A DNA stretch of 64,000 nucleotides from Branchinecta lynchi (GCA_023053575.1 JAKZAP010000012.1:5270230-5334229), one strand, 5' to 3'; numbered from the stretch's first letter, positions 23,571-35,149 are shown. Numbers and translations are program-made. Notes: a model not told the origin generated them from the letters alone.

Positions 23571-24631
23571 TAGTGATTATGGTCTTAGTTACCGGAATAA
23601 AATGTATTGAATTGATAAAACAATGATCTTTAGTAGTTTATCTTGGTGATCTTTAGCTTTAGTATAATGATCTTTAGCATTTTTTCTGCCTTGTTATTTT
23701 TCGAAATTATTTGTTGACAACCTATTTTATTTTTGTTTATGACTAAAAAACATCGTATTTGGGCTCTACCCACGAGAGATATGTTTTGCTTTATTATTAA
23801 ATGAACTGAAAGCTTTTGAAAAAAAAATTGAAAGCTTTTGGCAACTCGGTAAAAAAAAAAAAAATCTGCGCGAAGCGCCCAGATTTTTCACAAAAATGGT
23901 CGGTCTGTTTTTCGTAAATCGGTCTGTTTTTCGTAAAATCGGTAGATATTTCGTAAAAGTCGGTCGGTTTTTCGTAAAATCGGTCTTTTTTTCTGACAGG
24001 CAGTCGGTAAAAATGACCAGCCAGTCGGTAAAAACACCTTGCCCCCCCCCCCCAAACATTTTGGCTAGTGACGGCTCTGGGAACAACAGACTATCTCACC
24101 GCAGGTTCTAAAGGTTGAAGCACTTCAGAAGAAAGTGTCGATCTCCCTCCCTTGGGGGATCAAATCAAATTAGTAATAACCATCCGATATAATTTGTGCA
24201 ACATGTGTGTAAAGCACGAGTTCGTACTTCAAACCAAGAACACATAATCTTGGAGAATTAACTTCTTTCCTATAGCCTAGCGAATTGAGTTGTAGCACGG
24301 TAGGCCGGCTTAGGTCGAAGCTTGTCTTGCAATGTCTCGTCTCCGTACTTTCTTATATTTTCCAAAAACTATGCGGCTGGCGGGCCCCTCCCGTAACGAA
24401 ATCCTAAATACGCCACTGCCTAGGCTTATACGTTCTTGTCCAAACTTCATGTAAAATTATACAAATATTTCGGCAAAAATTGCTAGCTGTGTGCGGTGAT
24501 TTCAGCTTGCTTCGTCACTTAGGAGTAATATCTTGCTATTTTTGTCAGACCCTGGATTCAAGTGTAATCAGGGACCACAGTGTAAGCGCAATAATATTGC
24601 ATATAAAAGTCGAGAACAAAGAAAAACTCAC
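23571..24631. other. Likely intron; repeats only
   Basis: Contains variants of cggt(a/c)gttttttcgtaaaa between about 23897 and 24005 (a short tandem repeat) and a run of 10 C at 24042-24053, followed by ttggctagtgacggctctg. No coding feature. Confidence 0.45.
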
Positions 24632-24916
24632 ATTTAATATCGTTATTTCCATGCTCCATTCTGATCTTTTCCATGGCTTCTAAACTGGTTCCTTTAGGTA
24701 ACTCGGGTTGCAACTGTAGTTTGGATGTTCGAATTCTTCCCCCGGAACCAGACTCAACAAGCTGCTCAAGGGAGTTTAGAGTTCGTCCAAGGTTATAGCA
24801 GTGGCTTTCAAGTCGAGATCTCCACACAAACCAGCCAATCTTGCCATCAAATGAAGCAGCGGAATCCCGGGTTGAAGTTGACAGTTTCTCTAACAGCGTT
24901 TCTACGGACATGTCAC
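24632..24916 (-). CDS. Possible exon C of an unrecognised gene
   Basis: Bounded by a good acceptor (ctttttatag, exon starting GTGACATG at 24916) and donor (AAAT then gtgagt at 24632/24631). It encodes about 94 residues beginning DMSVETLLEKL and ending GNNDIK, helical, with no recognised motif. The entry phase (two leftover bases) exactly complements exon B, which ends with one leftover base, so B and C are plausibly spliced together. The exon ends with one leftover base. Confidence 0.45.
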
Positions 24917-25422
24917 CTATAAAAAGAAGACGAGGTCTTAGATGGGATCCCGTGCAGTTTTGTAAGGGAAAATTAGGAAGTGCTCAATCCGATTCTGTAT
25001 GCAAGGTAAAATAAGCCCAAACTGCATTCCTGCCTTCCCAAGGGTATCAACTCGTCATGGCCCAACAAGAGCTAAAAGCTTATATGGCACTTGCTCTGAG
25101 CTGAAGATCTGCAAATACAAGCTGCTCTTATCTGCAAAGGTTAACAAGTGTGAGATCGACATCAGACCTCTTAAATCAAGGGAACACAAACAATTTACAA
25201 GATCAATGCAAATTCTATTTACTTTTTAGCTTCGTTAGCTTTTTAGCTGTTAGCTTCGTGTAAAAATCATCATTTGGGACAAAATTCCGTCTGTTTAGAG
25301 GTGTTCGTAGTGCTAAAAACAGCAATAAATTACGAAAAAATGTCGAAACCGCCATGCCCGTCAGTAAATCGAGAGTCTTGTCGACAAACCGTTTCCGTCC
25401 CCTCGTGACGCCCCTGCAAGCC

Positions 25423-25478
25423 AGTGAACAAAAAGGAGTGGATACACCATATGGTGTATCCACTCCTTTTTGTTCACT
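25423..25478. repeat. 56-bp perfect palindrome without spacer
   Basis: Centred between 25450 and 25451 (ccat|atgg). The left arm starts agtgaacaaaaaggagtgg and the right arm is its exact complement, ending cctttttgttcact. It lies 28 bases upstream of the retrotransposon frame at 25507. Confidence 0.95.
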
Positions 25479-25506
25479 TGAGATCCACACCTAGGTATGG
25501 AGTAAG

Positions 25507-26085
25507 ATGGACCTAGGTAAGGTTGCGCGTGCGGTGGCAGGGAGACTTTTGGAACAGGAAATTCAAGCTTGGCAGCTGGCAAAAAGTTTGACACCTTCTT
25601 TAAGGTTTTACACTACAGCCAAAGAGACATGGGGGGAAGAGGTATATTTTAAGGCTGGGATTAAGTGGGTGGATCTCAGAATTATAATTAGTTGCCGGGC
25701 TGATTGTTTGCCATTGGGAAAGCGGAGTAAATATTTGGGAAATAAACTAGGTCGTACTGGTCCCTATTTTTGCCCGATGTGTGGTAGTGAAAATGAGAGT
25801 TTGTTACATCTGATGTGTGAATGCCGTGAGCTAGATTACCTGCGGGTTGAGGTTTTTGGGAATGTAATTACAATAAATGATGAAGTGTGGATGTCGAACG
25901 TTATTGGAAGTAAATGTTTTCAAGATTTGAAGAGGCTGGCAAGGTTCCTAAAGGTAGCTCTAGCCCACAGGGAGAATTTCCTTTAGTTTAGTTTTATTAT
26001 TTCGTATAAGTGTTTTCTTTTTTGTTACCATTTTTGCCATGGCCTCAGGCTTTTTGTGCATTAAATTCTAAATTCTATTCAAATA
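25507..26085 (+). pseudogene. Non-LTR retrotransposon 3' end (5'-truncated copy)
   Basis: A 159-codon frame corresponds to the last part of a non-LTR ORF2. It has a Leu-rich segment KWVDLRIIISCRADCLPLG, then RTGPYFCPMCGSENESLLHL and MCECRELDYLR, which form the C-terminal C-x2-C...H...C knuckle typical of such elements, then a helical end at 25986. The 3' untranslated end reaches attctaaattctattc near 26075, like the tail of the opposite-strand copy at 9608. It is intact over this stretch but lacks RT and endonuclease, so it is a dead-on-arrival copy. Confidence 0.75.
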
Positions 26086-26688
26086 TATGATCAAGATTTA
26101 CAAGATACCACATTTTCGTGTGTACCACATTGTCATTGTCGTGCATTTTCGTTCCAGGGTAAGTCCGACCGGCCGGAGTTACCACAGACTAAGGGAAAAT
26201 CAATGGTTCTGACATGTGGTGGCTTCTGTTGATGACATAGCCTAATTTTAGAGATGCATTCATAGTGATCGCAGCATGCTCTACAAGATGTCAGGCTTCA
26301 ATTATTTTTATATTCAAAAATAAAAAAGATAGATGGGGTGGCCGTATTTACCCTAAATTTGGGGTAAATCCGGCCATCCTGAGGTGTCCTAGTTAGAAGG
26401 ACCACGGAACTCAACTGAGTTAAGTTATCAAGAAACTAAGATATGCAAAATATTCGCAAGAATGTCAACTACCTCAGAGCTACATTCAACCAAGTCCGAC
26501 ACTCAACAGAAAATCTTCCATCATGCTTTTGAAAAAAAAGCATAGTAAATGGCCGGACTTTCCCGAGTTCACCCTATGAACCAGGCAGACCGTCGGCACC
26601 GACGACCAATTACCTATTTCTTATGGAAATAGCCACCCCGTGCCTCCCCCACACTGAGCCACCGAACAGACGAATAAGGTAATCTTAC
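26086..26688. other. No supported gene; one short hairpin
   Basis: ggccgtatttaccctaaatttggggtaaatccggcc at 26339-26375 forms a strong inverted repeat, and a related ggccggactttcccgagttcaccct is at 26553-26577. The region probably belongs to the intron between exons B and C. Confidence 0.45.
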
Positions 26689-26996
26689 CTCTTCCTACAG
26701 GCTCACCATACTGGCTAACAGTAGATTCTGGTACACCAGAGTGCTGCGTCTCTAGTATGTAAGAATCCTCTGAAGACTGCCATTCATTTCCATTATAATC
26801 GTTGCAGTTTCCCTGGTCGTGGTTGTATTTATTTTCAACCCATATTTCACCGTCATGCAAGTAAAAAACTGGTTCCTGAAACTCGGTGTACCGACGTAGA
26901 TCTTTGTCGTCCTCTATCGGCTGCCTCCACAGCGTGAAGAGGGAAATCATTTCCTCCGTTAAGAAAAAGCTGGTATTTCCCAAAGTCTGCTTACAA
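26689..26996 (-). CDS. Possible exon B of an unrecognised gene
   Basis: Open between a pyrimidine-rich acceptor (ttttctctttcaag, exon from about 26996; a second AG would start it at 26986) and a consensus donor (GAAGAG then gtaaga at 26689/26688). It encodes GNTSFFLTEEMISLFTLW, then an acidic and aromatic stretch, and ends GEPVGR plus one base. There is no recognised domain. The phase matches exon C. Confidence 0.42.
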
Positions 26997-27041
26997 CTTG
27001 AAAGAGAAAACCATCTTAAAGCACATCTGAAAGGTGCTCAC

Positions 27042-27319
27042 AACCTCTAGGAATATCACCGATCTGTTGCAACCCAATAAACAATCTATTTGCAAGTTGT
27101 TCTGGCCATAAGCGAACTTCTCGTTCTTCAATTTCTATGTACAGCTCACGGTAACAATCTAGTGATATACATTTATCTGTGCGCACTGATAGCTGCAGAC
27201 ATGGTATTTTGATTTGTATGCGTGTTGTTGGCAGGAAAGTTTGGGGTAAGGTTGCAAATGAAGATAAGGGTAGATAGACGTGTTTCAGATGAACATTAAG
27301 GGTGGGATACACGGCAGAG
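27042..27319 (-). CDS. Possible exon A of an unrecognised gene
   Basis: Open between an acceptor-like ggttttcag (exon from 27319) and a donor-like gtgagc (next to 27042). It encodes a beta-rich looking segment (LKHVYLPLSSFATLPQTF, IQIKIPCLQL) followed by a charged helix containing REVRLWPEQLANRLF. No family recognised. The junction phase to exon B does not agree for the obvious sites, so another exon or other splice sites may be involved. Confidence 0.33.
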
Positions 27320-29554
27320 CTGAAAACCGCACATTTTAACCCAGCTCGGGTCAGATTTTGCCACCCGTGGAGTTAATTGCCCACTCTGATGCATATCTGA
27401 GACTGTTTAGTTTTTATCAGAAAAATGACAAATTCGAGTACATGGTAACGAATTTCTGAGTAAAATCGTCTAACCGCACAGCCTACAAATACCTAATACC
27501 TAAGACCAGCCTGAAATTCTTCGCAAATGATGATTTTCATACAAATCAGGTTCAAAAATCCATCCTTGTATTCATACAGAATATTATTGACTCATGAACC
27601 CAAAGAAGGGAACAGAATTTCCATTGATCTTCTAGATCTGTATTTTCGCTTGTGTCTTTGGTGTAAATCGATTGCTGTTTCGGGGGCATCGCCCCTATCG
27701 CTGTCGTGACAGCGGCGTTTTCCCTGTTTAAAAGCCCTTTTTTGAGGTTTTCTCTGTTTAAAAGCCCTTTTTTGAGTATTTCTGGGGGGACGATCGCCCC
27801 TGCACCCAACCCCCCTAATATACGCTACGCTAGCGCTACGCTAGCGTATATTAATACTGAGCCCATGTAACTAAGCCCTAACATTGTATGCCGTATCTTG
27901 TGACAATTTTATTTTTGCTGGTAATCACACCATTAAAGAACCTAGGTCAAAACATTCCTGTTCCAGGAAAACATTCCTGTTGCAAGCCGATAATTCTAAA
28001 ACGCTTTTGTCACATCTTGTCTAATCCTGACCTGACTAAAGATTTTTCACATCAGTCAACATCGCTAAGTGTCTCCAGCATCCAAAATAGATTTCAGATT
28101 ATTTTTCCAAGAGGAAACAAATTTTCAACGACCACCACTCTCCAATGCGACCAAACATGAGGCTAAGTCATCTAAAACACTATGGATGAAATAGCATGGT
28201 GTTCATAAATAATAAAAGAAAGAACAGCTGAATGCTCATATGACAATTACTCATGGACGACAACAGAACAAACAAGTCAGAAAAGAAACCACATCCTAAC
28301 AAAGGATGTTTCGATCAAAGTACTATGAGCCTGGGGCGGTGGGGAGGGGGAGCAGCCTCCACGTGCAAACACAACATTAACATTTTCAATATGGTAACAG
28401 ACAAGATCTGGAATGCTCTACGAACATAAAATATGGTAATCTAAACTGTTGAAAGATCATTTTCTCTCTGGACTCCATTAATAGATATTTACCATTTTTA
28501 CTTTAATTACACTAATTTAATCGCAAATCAATAATTAGACTTACTTCCAATTTTTAAATCAAAGAGACTGGAAGCCACCACCTGGAACTTTTGATATTGC
28601 TTGGAACCAGAAACTACCTCGAACTTATACTGCATCTTAGAAGTGCGTCTGCAAAAAAAAACATAAGTAAGCATCTGCAATACAAAGTACCCCCCCCCCC
28701 CCCGGGATACCCCTGATGACAAGGCATCATCTGGGCTTCATGACCCAAACACAGTCTATAGTTTGTACAACATGTCATGAAAAAAATTTCCTGGACCTGG
28801 CGGTAGTAAAGGCTCTGCAGGAAAATAGAACTTTAACCTTGTATTCATACAGAATATGACCCAAAAGCTGTTTCTGGGACCTGTTATTGAACTATGGAGC
28901 TAAAAAGTGAACCAAATTTCTATTGATCTTCTAAATCTGTCTTTTAGTGTAAGTGTTTGCTGCAAACGAAAACCTTTTTCGACTATTTTGGGGCATTGCA
29001 CCCCATTCCCTAATAAAAAAAAAACCCTTTTTTGAGAATTTCGGGGGGGGGGGGAGGATCACCTCTGTTGCCCCTCCCTAAGGCCAAAGCTGTTGAAAAA
29101 ACACAAAAAAAACAATGGTCACATTTGTTGTAAAATGTTGCTTGTTTATACTGTTGTACCAGACCGAGGGAATTCCAATGCTATTTTGGCTCTTCCCTCT
29201 GCGCGGAGCCTAATATTAACATGGGAGAGATGATGGCATGCCATGCTCCTGTTAAACAAGATGAAAAGCAAAAACACGCTAAAAAATGCAAGCCAGATTT
29301 AATGGGAAAACGCTGTGTTTTGGAATTTAGTAAGCAAATTGGGTTCTGCAGTTCAGGTGATTCTATTTTGTGATGTCAGCTGTACTTTAAGCATGTTAGT
29401 TATTACTTTAGGCCTATCAAGACATCCATACAGATTTTTGAATTGTTGGACTGGCAACACTGTGTTGTTCCAAAAACTTGCTGAAGAAAAGCTTCAAAGG
29501 TTCTTGTAAGAAATTGTCACTGCTAAAAATAAACAGGAATATACATAAGCTGTC
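27320..29554. other. No supported gene; two related repeat copies
   Basis: ccttgtattcatacagaatat at about 27565 and 28838 begins two diverged copies of one repeat (sharing ttctattgatcttcta.atctgt and a cggggcat.gcccc block, 27565-27800 and 28838-29070). 27817-27852 is an imperfect palindrome with outer arms aatatacgct/agcgtatatt. C- and G-runs lie at 28690-28703 and 29042-29054. No coding signal. Confidence 0.5.
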
Positions 29555-29755
29555 ATGTACATCTGCTGCAAATGTAGCAGAAAGTTTCAAACGATACGGG
29601 CATATGTGATTCACAGTATACGCCACCGAAATGAACCAGGGTGGACATGGAGATGTGGTGCCAGTGGGTGCACCTCTAAGCATAATTCACAGCGTCCACT
29701 TATGGAACACATGTACAGCAATCACTATCACACTGCAAGAACAGTCCCAACTAAG
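29555..29755 (+). CDS. Zinc-finger first exon of a transposase-like gene
   Basis: ATG at 29555; 67 codons to a splice donor (AAG then gtaaaa at 29755/29756), ending exactly between codons. The peptide has two Cys/His fingers: C-x2-C...H...H (CCKCSRKF ... HSIRH) and RCGASGC ... MEHMYSNHYH. The next exon opens in phase 0 with two further fingers, so the two are read as one gene with an 842-base intron. Fingers of this kind probably bind the ends of the cognate transposon; that role is inferred. Confidence 0.6.
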
Positions 29756-30597
29756 GTAAAACATGTAAAATTAAATATGATAGAATAATTTAATCAATCT
29801 CTCTAGCCTAACTGTCTTTGATCAAGAACCACTGAAAGAGCCAATTCTGAGTAACGAGGACACCATTCAACTGTTCACTGATGTAGTCCCTGGTCAAGAA
29901 GCTTAAAACATGGACTAGTAGTTCTATTAGGGATAGGCTTAGGTTACCAGGTGGAGGTTGCTTAGGTATCCTGTACTAGCCTATCCAGCTGTCTACAGTT
30001 TATGCTAGCCTAGCAACTTACAGATGAGCAGGTAAGGTGTGGGCTGGCTGTGGGTTAGCCTGATAACCTAGATGGTATGCAACCTGTATTGTCACCCGAA
30101 CAAAATGGAGTTTACTAAACTCTTGAGATTTTTTTTTTTACTAGATTTTACTAAGATTTACCAACTCGATGCCCTGACTTCATGAAAGATGACACAATAG
30201 ACAGCTGGGGCCATTTGTTCTACTAAATATCGGGATGTTTCATAGATTTCAATTCAATTTATCAATCCCTCAAAATTTACTAGATTGGATTTTTGTTTAC
30301 TATAGATCATATTATTTTACTAGATCTAGTAAAATTTTACTGCCGGTGGCAACGCTGTACTCAACTCCGCGATGCCAGCGCCATGCCCAGCATTTCTAAA
30401 GCACTGTTGCCATCCGACCAAAATTCTGTTTACTGAATTTTGAGGAACTTTTTTACTAGATTCAACTAAATTTTACTCTGGTAACTAAAAAAAAATTGTT
30501 CTTCGGCTGTCGCCGCGACACGCGTGTTGGTAGGGGGGATAGAGGGGGTAACGGAACGTAAAAGGGCCTGAAATTAAAGGTGACGTTTTTCTTTCAG
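29756..30597 (+). other. Probable intron of the transposase-like gene
   Basis: Starts gtaaaa and ends ttttctttcag. It contains two related blocks, (t/g)tgtcacccgaacaaaatgg at about 30090 and gttgccatccgaccaaaatt at 30407, each followed by tttac.aaa.tttgag and ttttactaga. These look like a small repeat, possibly a MITE, inside the intron. Confidence 0.5.
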
Positions 30598-33078
30598 GAT
30601 GATGCTTCATCTGCAACAGTCCAGTCATATTCATGTCCGATCTGTAAGTCACAAATAGATCTCCTTGACAAAATCGTGCCGCACTTTAAAGATCACATTC
30701 GAAAAAAGGAAGTGGTCCCTTGTCCTTTCCGAAAGTGTGCCCGATACAAGAACGGATTTGGAAAAGTGTCCAGTTTTAGTGCACATCTCGCTCGATTTCA
30801 CAGATCCCCTGGAACCATACAATGTTTCGAAGTACTCGGCACGAGTGAAAAAATGGAAGAAGCGGACGATTCAACTATTCAGCCGCCAGTGCAAGAACAC
30901 TGTCCGGATGTGAATTCGAATGACCAGGCTTGGGCTGGTTTGGAAGAGTCTGACCTACCAGAAGAGATTGAACAACGAGAAGAGCAGAGTGTGACAGAGG
31001 ATGATATCATCAGTGATTGTACAATGCTGTATCTACGCTTGCAAGCTGATTTTTTTTTATCTGCCACTGTTATCCAAACTATAATATCGACCTACTCGAA
31101 CATTTTAATGATGAGCAAGGAGTTCGTCTGGGGGGAGATTTCTAAAGTCTTGCAAGAAAACGCAATATCACATGATGTAAGTGGCAAGATTTTGAAAGTT
31201 CTTCGCGACGATCCTTTGTTTAAAGTTCACAATACTTCAAGGGGACCCTTGAGGTCTGATTATATTCGAAAAAAGGCTTTTAGAGAAAAATTTGATTTCG
31301 TAGAACCGTTAGCAAAGATTGCTAAAAGTGGTGAGGTGGAATACGTATATCATTATGTTCCACTTCGTGACACGATATGCGGATTGTTTCGTGACAAATC
31401 GTTTGTTGAAATGCACAGTAAACCCCGGTGTTCAAAAGAAAACGTCTTTCAGGATGTGACCGATGGGCAAATCTTTAAGGAAGACCCAAGGCTGATCGGA
31501 ACAAGAAACGTGGGGATCATTCTTTATACGGATTCGTTCGAGATTTGCAATCCACTTTCGCAATCCAAGACACCTATTTTTGCAGTATATTACAGTCTGA
31601 CGAACATGTACCCGGAAACAAGAAGTCAGCTGAAGAACATTTTTCTTTGCTTGCTCTGCAAGGAAAAAGACATGAAAGTATGTGGAGTAGGTGAAATTCT
31701 AAAACCTCTTATTGAAGAGCTCAACGAACTCGGCTGTAAAAGCATTTCTCCCGAGAATGAGTTGCCGGTTTTTTGCTATCTGTGGGCTATTTTGGGAGAC
31801 AATTTAGGAAACCATGTAATTGGAGGATATACAGAAGGATTCGGTAGTGCGGAGTTTTTCTGTCGATTCTGCGAGATCAGCAGAAAAGACTGGACGAGAA
31901 ATTTGGACTCGCACTCCATGTTTAGAACCCGAGAATCGTATCAGGAGGCTTTGAAGGCTGACTCGTGCAAAAAAGGAGTGAAAACAAACTCACCAATGAA
32001 CCAAGTAGAAGGGTTTCATGTTGTTCCGAGGCTCCTCCCGTGCATGGCACACGACTTCAGTGAGGGTGTTGCTCAGTATGACATTTGTACGTTCCTCAAA
32101 TACTTCGTTCTTGACAAAAAAATGTTTGCACTTGGCCAGCTGAATACCAATATCAAGAAGCTGAAGTTGGTAAGGCAAGACGCCCAAAACCCGCCAGTAA
32201 CTATCCAGGCTTTGTCAAGAAAAACGATACGAGTTCAAGGCTCCGCAGCTCAGACACGAACACTGCTTCGTTTTCTTCCTCTGTTGCTGGAGGAACTAGT
32301 GCTTGACAAAAGTGACCCAGTTTGGAAACTTCTGCTTTGTCTTCGCGAGGTTAGTGAACTCCTTTCCGCCTTCAAGATTTCCAGAGGACAGATTTCGCTG
32401 CTTAAGCAGCTGGTTGAAGACTACCTTGAAGATCTAACAATCCAGTTTCCAGGGATTAGACTGAAACCGAAGCATCATTTTTTCCAATGCGGATTTCGAC
32501 TCTTAAGGTTCGAAAGCAACCATGCATTAAATAAAAGATCCATCCGTATGTCGAACAATTTCGTCAACCCGACTTTCACACTCTCGTATCGTCACCAACT
32601 GAACCAATGCTACCAGTCTTTGGAAAGCAGGTTTATGCAACGTTTCACTTCGTCTGGCGGATGCAAACTTTCAAGGAATCTTTTAAGCAGTCCAATTTTA
32701 ACAGCTTTCACTGAATGCGACATTGACGTGACTAGCGTGCTGTTTCACGACAAAGTAACAATCGAAGGCTTTTCTTATGAGACAGGTATTTTTGTCCCCT
32801 GCAACAGAGACAGCAGCAGAACAGTGCAGTTTGGAAAGATCCACCAAATTTGTAGTCAGGGACAAGAAGTGTTTCTCCTGGTGGAGCAATATGATGGAAT
32901 ACTTGACGAGTGCCTCGGAGACTTTATTCTGAGCGAAGCGAGACCAGTTTCGGGTGGGAAGCAGTCCAGGATTCGAAAATTTGACGACGATCTAGTGGAC
33001 AAGTATCCTCTAAACGTTTACAGCACTAGCAGATCTGAACAGTGCATCGTTCTGCATAATTCTTTGTTTTGCGAATAA
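30598..33078 (+). CDS. Zinc-finger transposase-like protein, main exon (tnp2/En-Spm-like organisation)
   Basis: 827 codons without a stop from the acceptor at 30597 to TAA at 33078. Numbered from the in-frame ATG at 30580, two fingers come first (C19, C22, H35, H39; C48, C53, H69, H74), then an acidic linker and a helical region. About 311-430 resembles the core of tnp2-type transposases: GIILYTDSFEICNPL (Asp318), KPLIEELNEL, LGDNLGNHVIGG (Asp407) and a CRFC knuckle (428-431). A region ending around MAHDFSEGVAQYDI follows, then a helical C-terminal half. The family is common and poorly annotated in aquatic animals. The exon is fully open, so the copy is young or under selection. DDE assignment is inference. 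Confidence 0.65.
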   Translation, partial: DDASSATVQSYSCPICKSQIDLLDKIVPHFKDHIRKKEVVPCPFRKCARYKNGFGKVSSFSAHLARFHRSPGTIQCFEVLGTSEKMEEADDSTIQPPVQEHCPDVNSNDQAWAGLEESDLPEEIEQREEQSVTEDDIISDCTMLYLRLQADFFLSATVIQTIISTYSNILMMSKEFVWGEISKVLQENAISHDVSGKILKVLRDDPLFKVHNTSRGPLRSDYIRKKAFREKFDFVEPLAKIAKSGEVEYVYHYVPLRDTICGLFRDKSFVEMHSKPRCSKENVFQDVTDGQIFKEDPRLIGTRNVGIILYTDSFEICNPLSQSKTPIFAVYYSLTNMYPETRSQLKNIFLCLLCKEKDMKVCGVGEILKPLIEELNELGCKSISPENELPVFCYLWAILGDNLGNHVIGGYTEGFGSAEFFCRFCEISRKDWTRNLDSHSMFRTRESYQEALKADSCKKGVKTNSPMNQVEGFHVVPRLLPCMAHDFSEGVAQYDICTFLKYFVLDKKMFALGQLNTNIKKLKLVRQDAQNPPVTIQALSRKTIRVQGSAAQTRTLLRFLPLLLEELVLDKSDPVWKLLLCLREVSELLSAFKISRGQISLLKQLVEDYLEDLTIQFPGIRLKPKHHFFQCGFRLLRFESNHALNKRSIRMSNNFVNPTFTLSYRHQLNQCYQSLESRFMQRFTSSGGCKLSRNLLSSPILTAFTECDIDVTSVLFHDKVTIEGFSYETGIFVPCNRDSSRTVQFGKIHQICSQGQEVFLLVEQYDGILDECLGDFILSEARPVSGGKQSRIRKFDDDLVDKYPLNVYSTSRSEQCIVLHNSLFCE

Positions 33079-33107
33079 TACCGTCTTGCTTACAATGTGT
33101 TGTTTGT

Positions 33108-33113
33108 AATAAA
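33108..33113 (+). terminator. Polyadenylation signal AATAAA
   Basis: AATAAA lies 30 bases after the stop codon of the transposase-like gene and is followed by a G/T-rich stretch (gttgttcgaaac). Position and sequence fit a normal metazoan 3' end. Confidence 0.6.
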
Positions 33114-33586
33114 GTTGTTCGAAACCAAGTATGCATATTTTTTAGATATTAAAAGGGAGTTGAGTGATCCCTGTCTATATCACTGTCACCGACCTGACAC
33201 AGAAAACCTGACGCAGATCAGAAACGATACCGACAAGCTACATTTTAGCCGCATTTTACATAAGTCTTTAGGAACGTCCGACCCGATGTCTGATGGTTGC
33301 AACTCAGTAACAAAATGGCTATTATTGTTCGCTCGACCCTTCGAGCAACTACGCTTCGTCGTATGAGTTATTGCTCTAATTTCATTCGTAACGTGACTTT
33401 ATGCAACTATATACGTCCGTAACGATAGTTAAGCGCAGTTTCATGGCCGAACACACCCTTTTTTTTTGGGGGGGGAGAGCTATAGCTCTCCCAGGTCTTG
33501 TGAACCGTTGCAGCTCAATTTTAAATAGTTTTGTTTACCAATTTAGTATTTTTACCAAAGAAAAGCCTCAAGAAATAGATGGTTTC
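33114..33586. other. No supported gene
   Basis: Only short frames. 33475-33492 has gagagctatagctctc, a small perfect inverted repeat beside a G-run. Confidence 0.4.
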
Positions 33587-34100
33587 GTATACAGAAAACT
33601 TCTGAAATTCACCGTGCTGGACAAATTTGTCGTGAAGAATAAACTTCTTATTGGCAAACAGTAATTTTCCGTCTCCGTCTTCATTTGTCCAACACGGTGA
33701 ATTTCAGAAGTTTTCTGTATATACAGAAAACTTCTGAAATTCACCGTGCTGGAAAAATTTGTCGTGAACAAAAAACTTCTTATTGGCAAACAGAAAATTT
33801 TCCGTCTTCGAATAAAAATATTCTGAAAATTGGGATATGGAAAATCACTCGATTTCTCGCGTCCCCAACGGAAAACTTCCGTCTGGGAACGCTTATTTTT
33901 GTGAGTGTATACAGAAAAATTTTGAAATTCACCGTGCTGGACAAATTTGTCGTGAACAAAAAACTTATTCTTGACAAACAGTAATTTTTCCGTCTTCGAA
34001 TAAAAATATTCTGAAAATTGGGATATGGAAAATCACTCGATTTCTCGCGTCCCCGACGGAAAACTTCCGTATGGGAAAGCTTATTTTTGTGAGTGTAGTA
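33587..34100. repeat. Repeat cluster: one 136-bp hairpin and two tandem units of about 188 bp
   Basis: 33587-33628 (tacagaaaacttctgaaatt...) and 33682-33722 form long inverted arms. The same block then recurs at about 33719 and 33906, each continuing through tcgtgaacaaaaaactt, ccgtcttcgaataaaaatat, gggatatggaaaatcactcg and ggaaaacttccgt, ending ttatttttgtgagtgta. Probably foldback/MITE-derived. Related cagaaaacttcc words occur at 18850-18920. Confidence 0.75.
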
Positions 34101-35149
34101 TGCGTCAATTTTTTTGATCCCGTAGTATCCACGTTTGGTTTGGCTTTAAGTAAAATTGATGATTCTGGGTGGTAGTAGTTACAACGATTTCCTTTGAAGT
34201 TTCGCACATTTTCCTGATTTGGCACCTTCACAACCACCTGAGATGGTGCGGTGTTCACATGTTGAATGTTGTTAGAACAATACACTGTATGTTAAGACAA
34301 AACAGTTCCAAACAAGTAGCAAGATTGTATAGCCAAAATGATGAAATCATACCTCTCATTTCCCTGCTTCTTTTTCTCTTAAACCATTTTAACCGGTCCA
34401 TTTACCCGTATTTGGGTTCGGGGTAGTCACTGATCGGGGAAGAAAGGAAGAGTTTGTCGTCCATTTTTCCATATTTTGATTCATCTTTGTAGTCTCTGCG
34501 ATCAGCAAAGCGAAGAGGAAGAGGTTCATCCTCAGAATCGGAGGAATACATCTTCTGAAAAGAAAAAAAAATACCAGACTACTACTAAGTTACATTTTAT
34601 TTATATATTGTACTTCCCTTGCCTTACTTTTGCAAATGGAATGCTGTTCACTCGGCCAGAGTAGGCAACTTCCGGGCTTTTAAATAAGTAAATATACAAT
34701 TAGTTCTGAAAGCTGTTGTTTTGAATTTAGGAGATCAGTTAGAACTAAACGGAAACCACAGGACAGTTTTTGTTTTAAGTAAGCTAGGTCTAGCAAGTAA
34801 ATATTCAGTATACTATAAGAGAATGCAGGCCAATTTTGTTGATCCTGTATGATAAAAAAAAATCTTCTAGGATCCCGTTTGAAAGAAAGACCTGCTTATC
34901 ACAAATCTGCCCATCTAACTAAGCACAGATCTGCCCATCTGTCTTTGTAACATAGAAAGAGTGCAAAATTCATCTACAAGATGATAACTTGAAAGTGTGC
35001 CACATATGGACCTTTAGCAAAAACAAGTTCTGATCATAAAAAATAAAAATATAACAGTATACGCTTCATCTGAAGTTAGTTAAAAATCAAATGACATTAG
35101 CAATACTCAGGCTCCTCATTACGTCTTTTCATTGCTCACAAGGTCAATA
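34101..35149. other. No supported gene
   Basis: AT-rich DNA with a small direct repeat (cacaaatctgcccatctaactaag / cacagatctgcccatctgtc, 34900-34945). Nothing else seen. Confidence 0.4.

Noticed and set aside
33401..33984. Open frames with FRSFLYIQKTSEIHR-type repeats on both strands
   Set aside because: They are translations of the hairpin/tandem repeat at 33587-34100, repeated in register with the DNA repeat.
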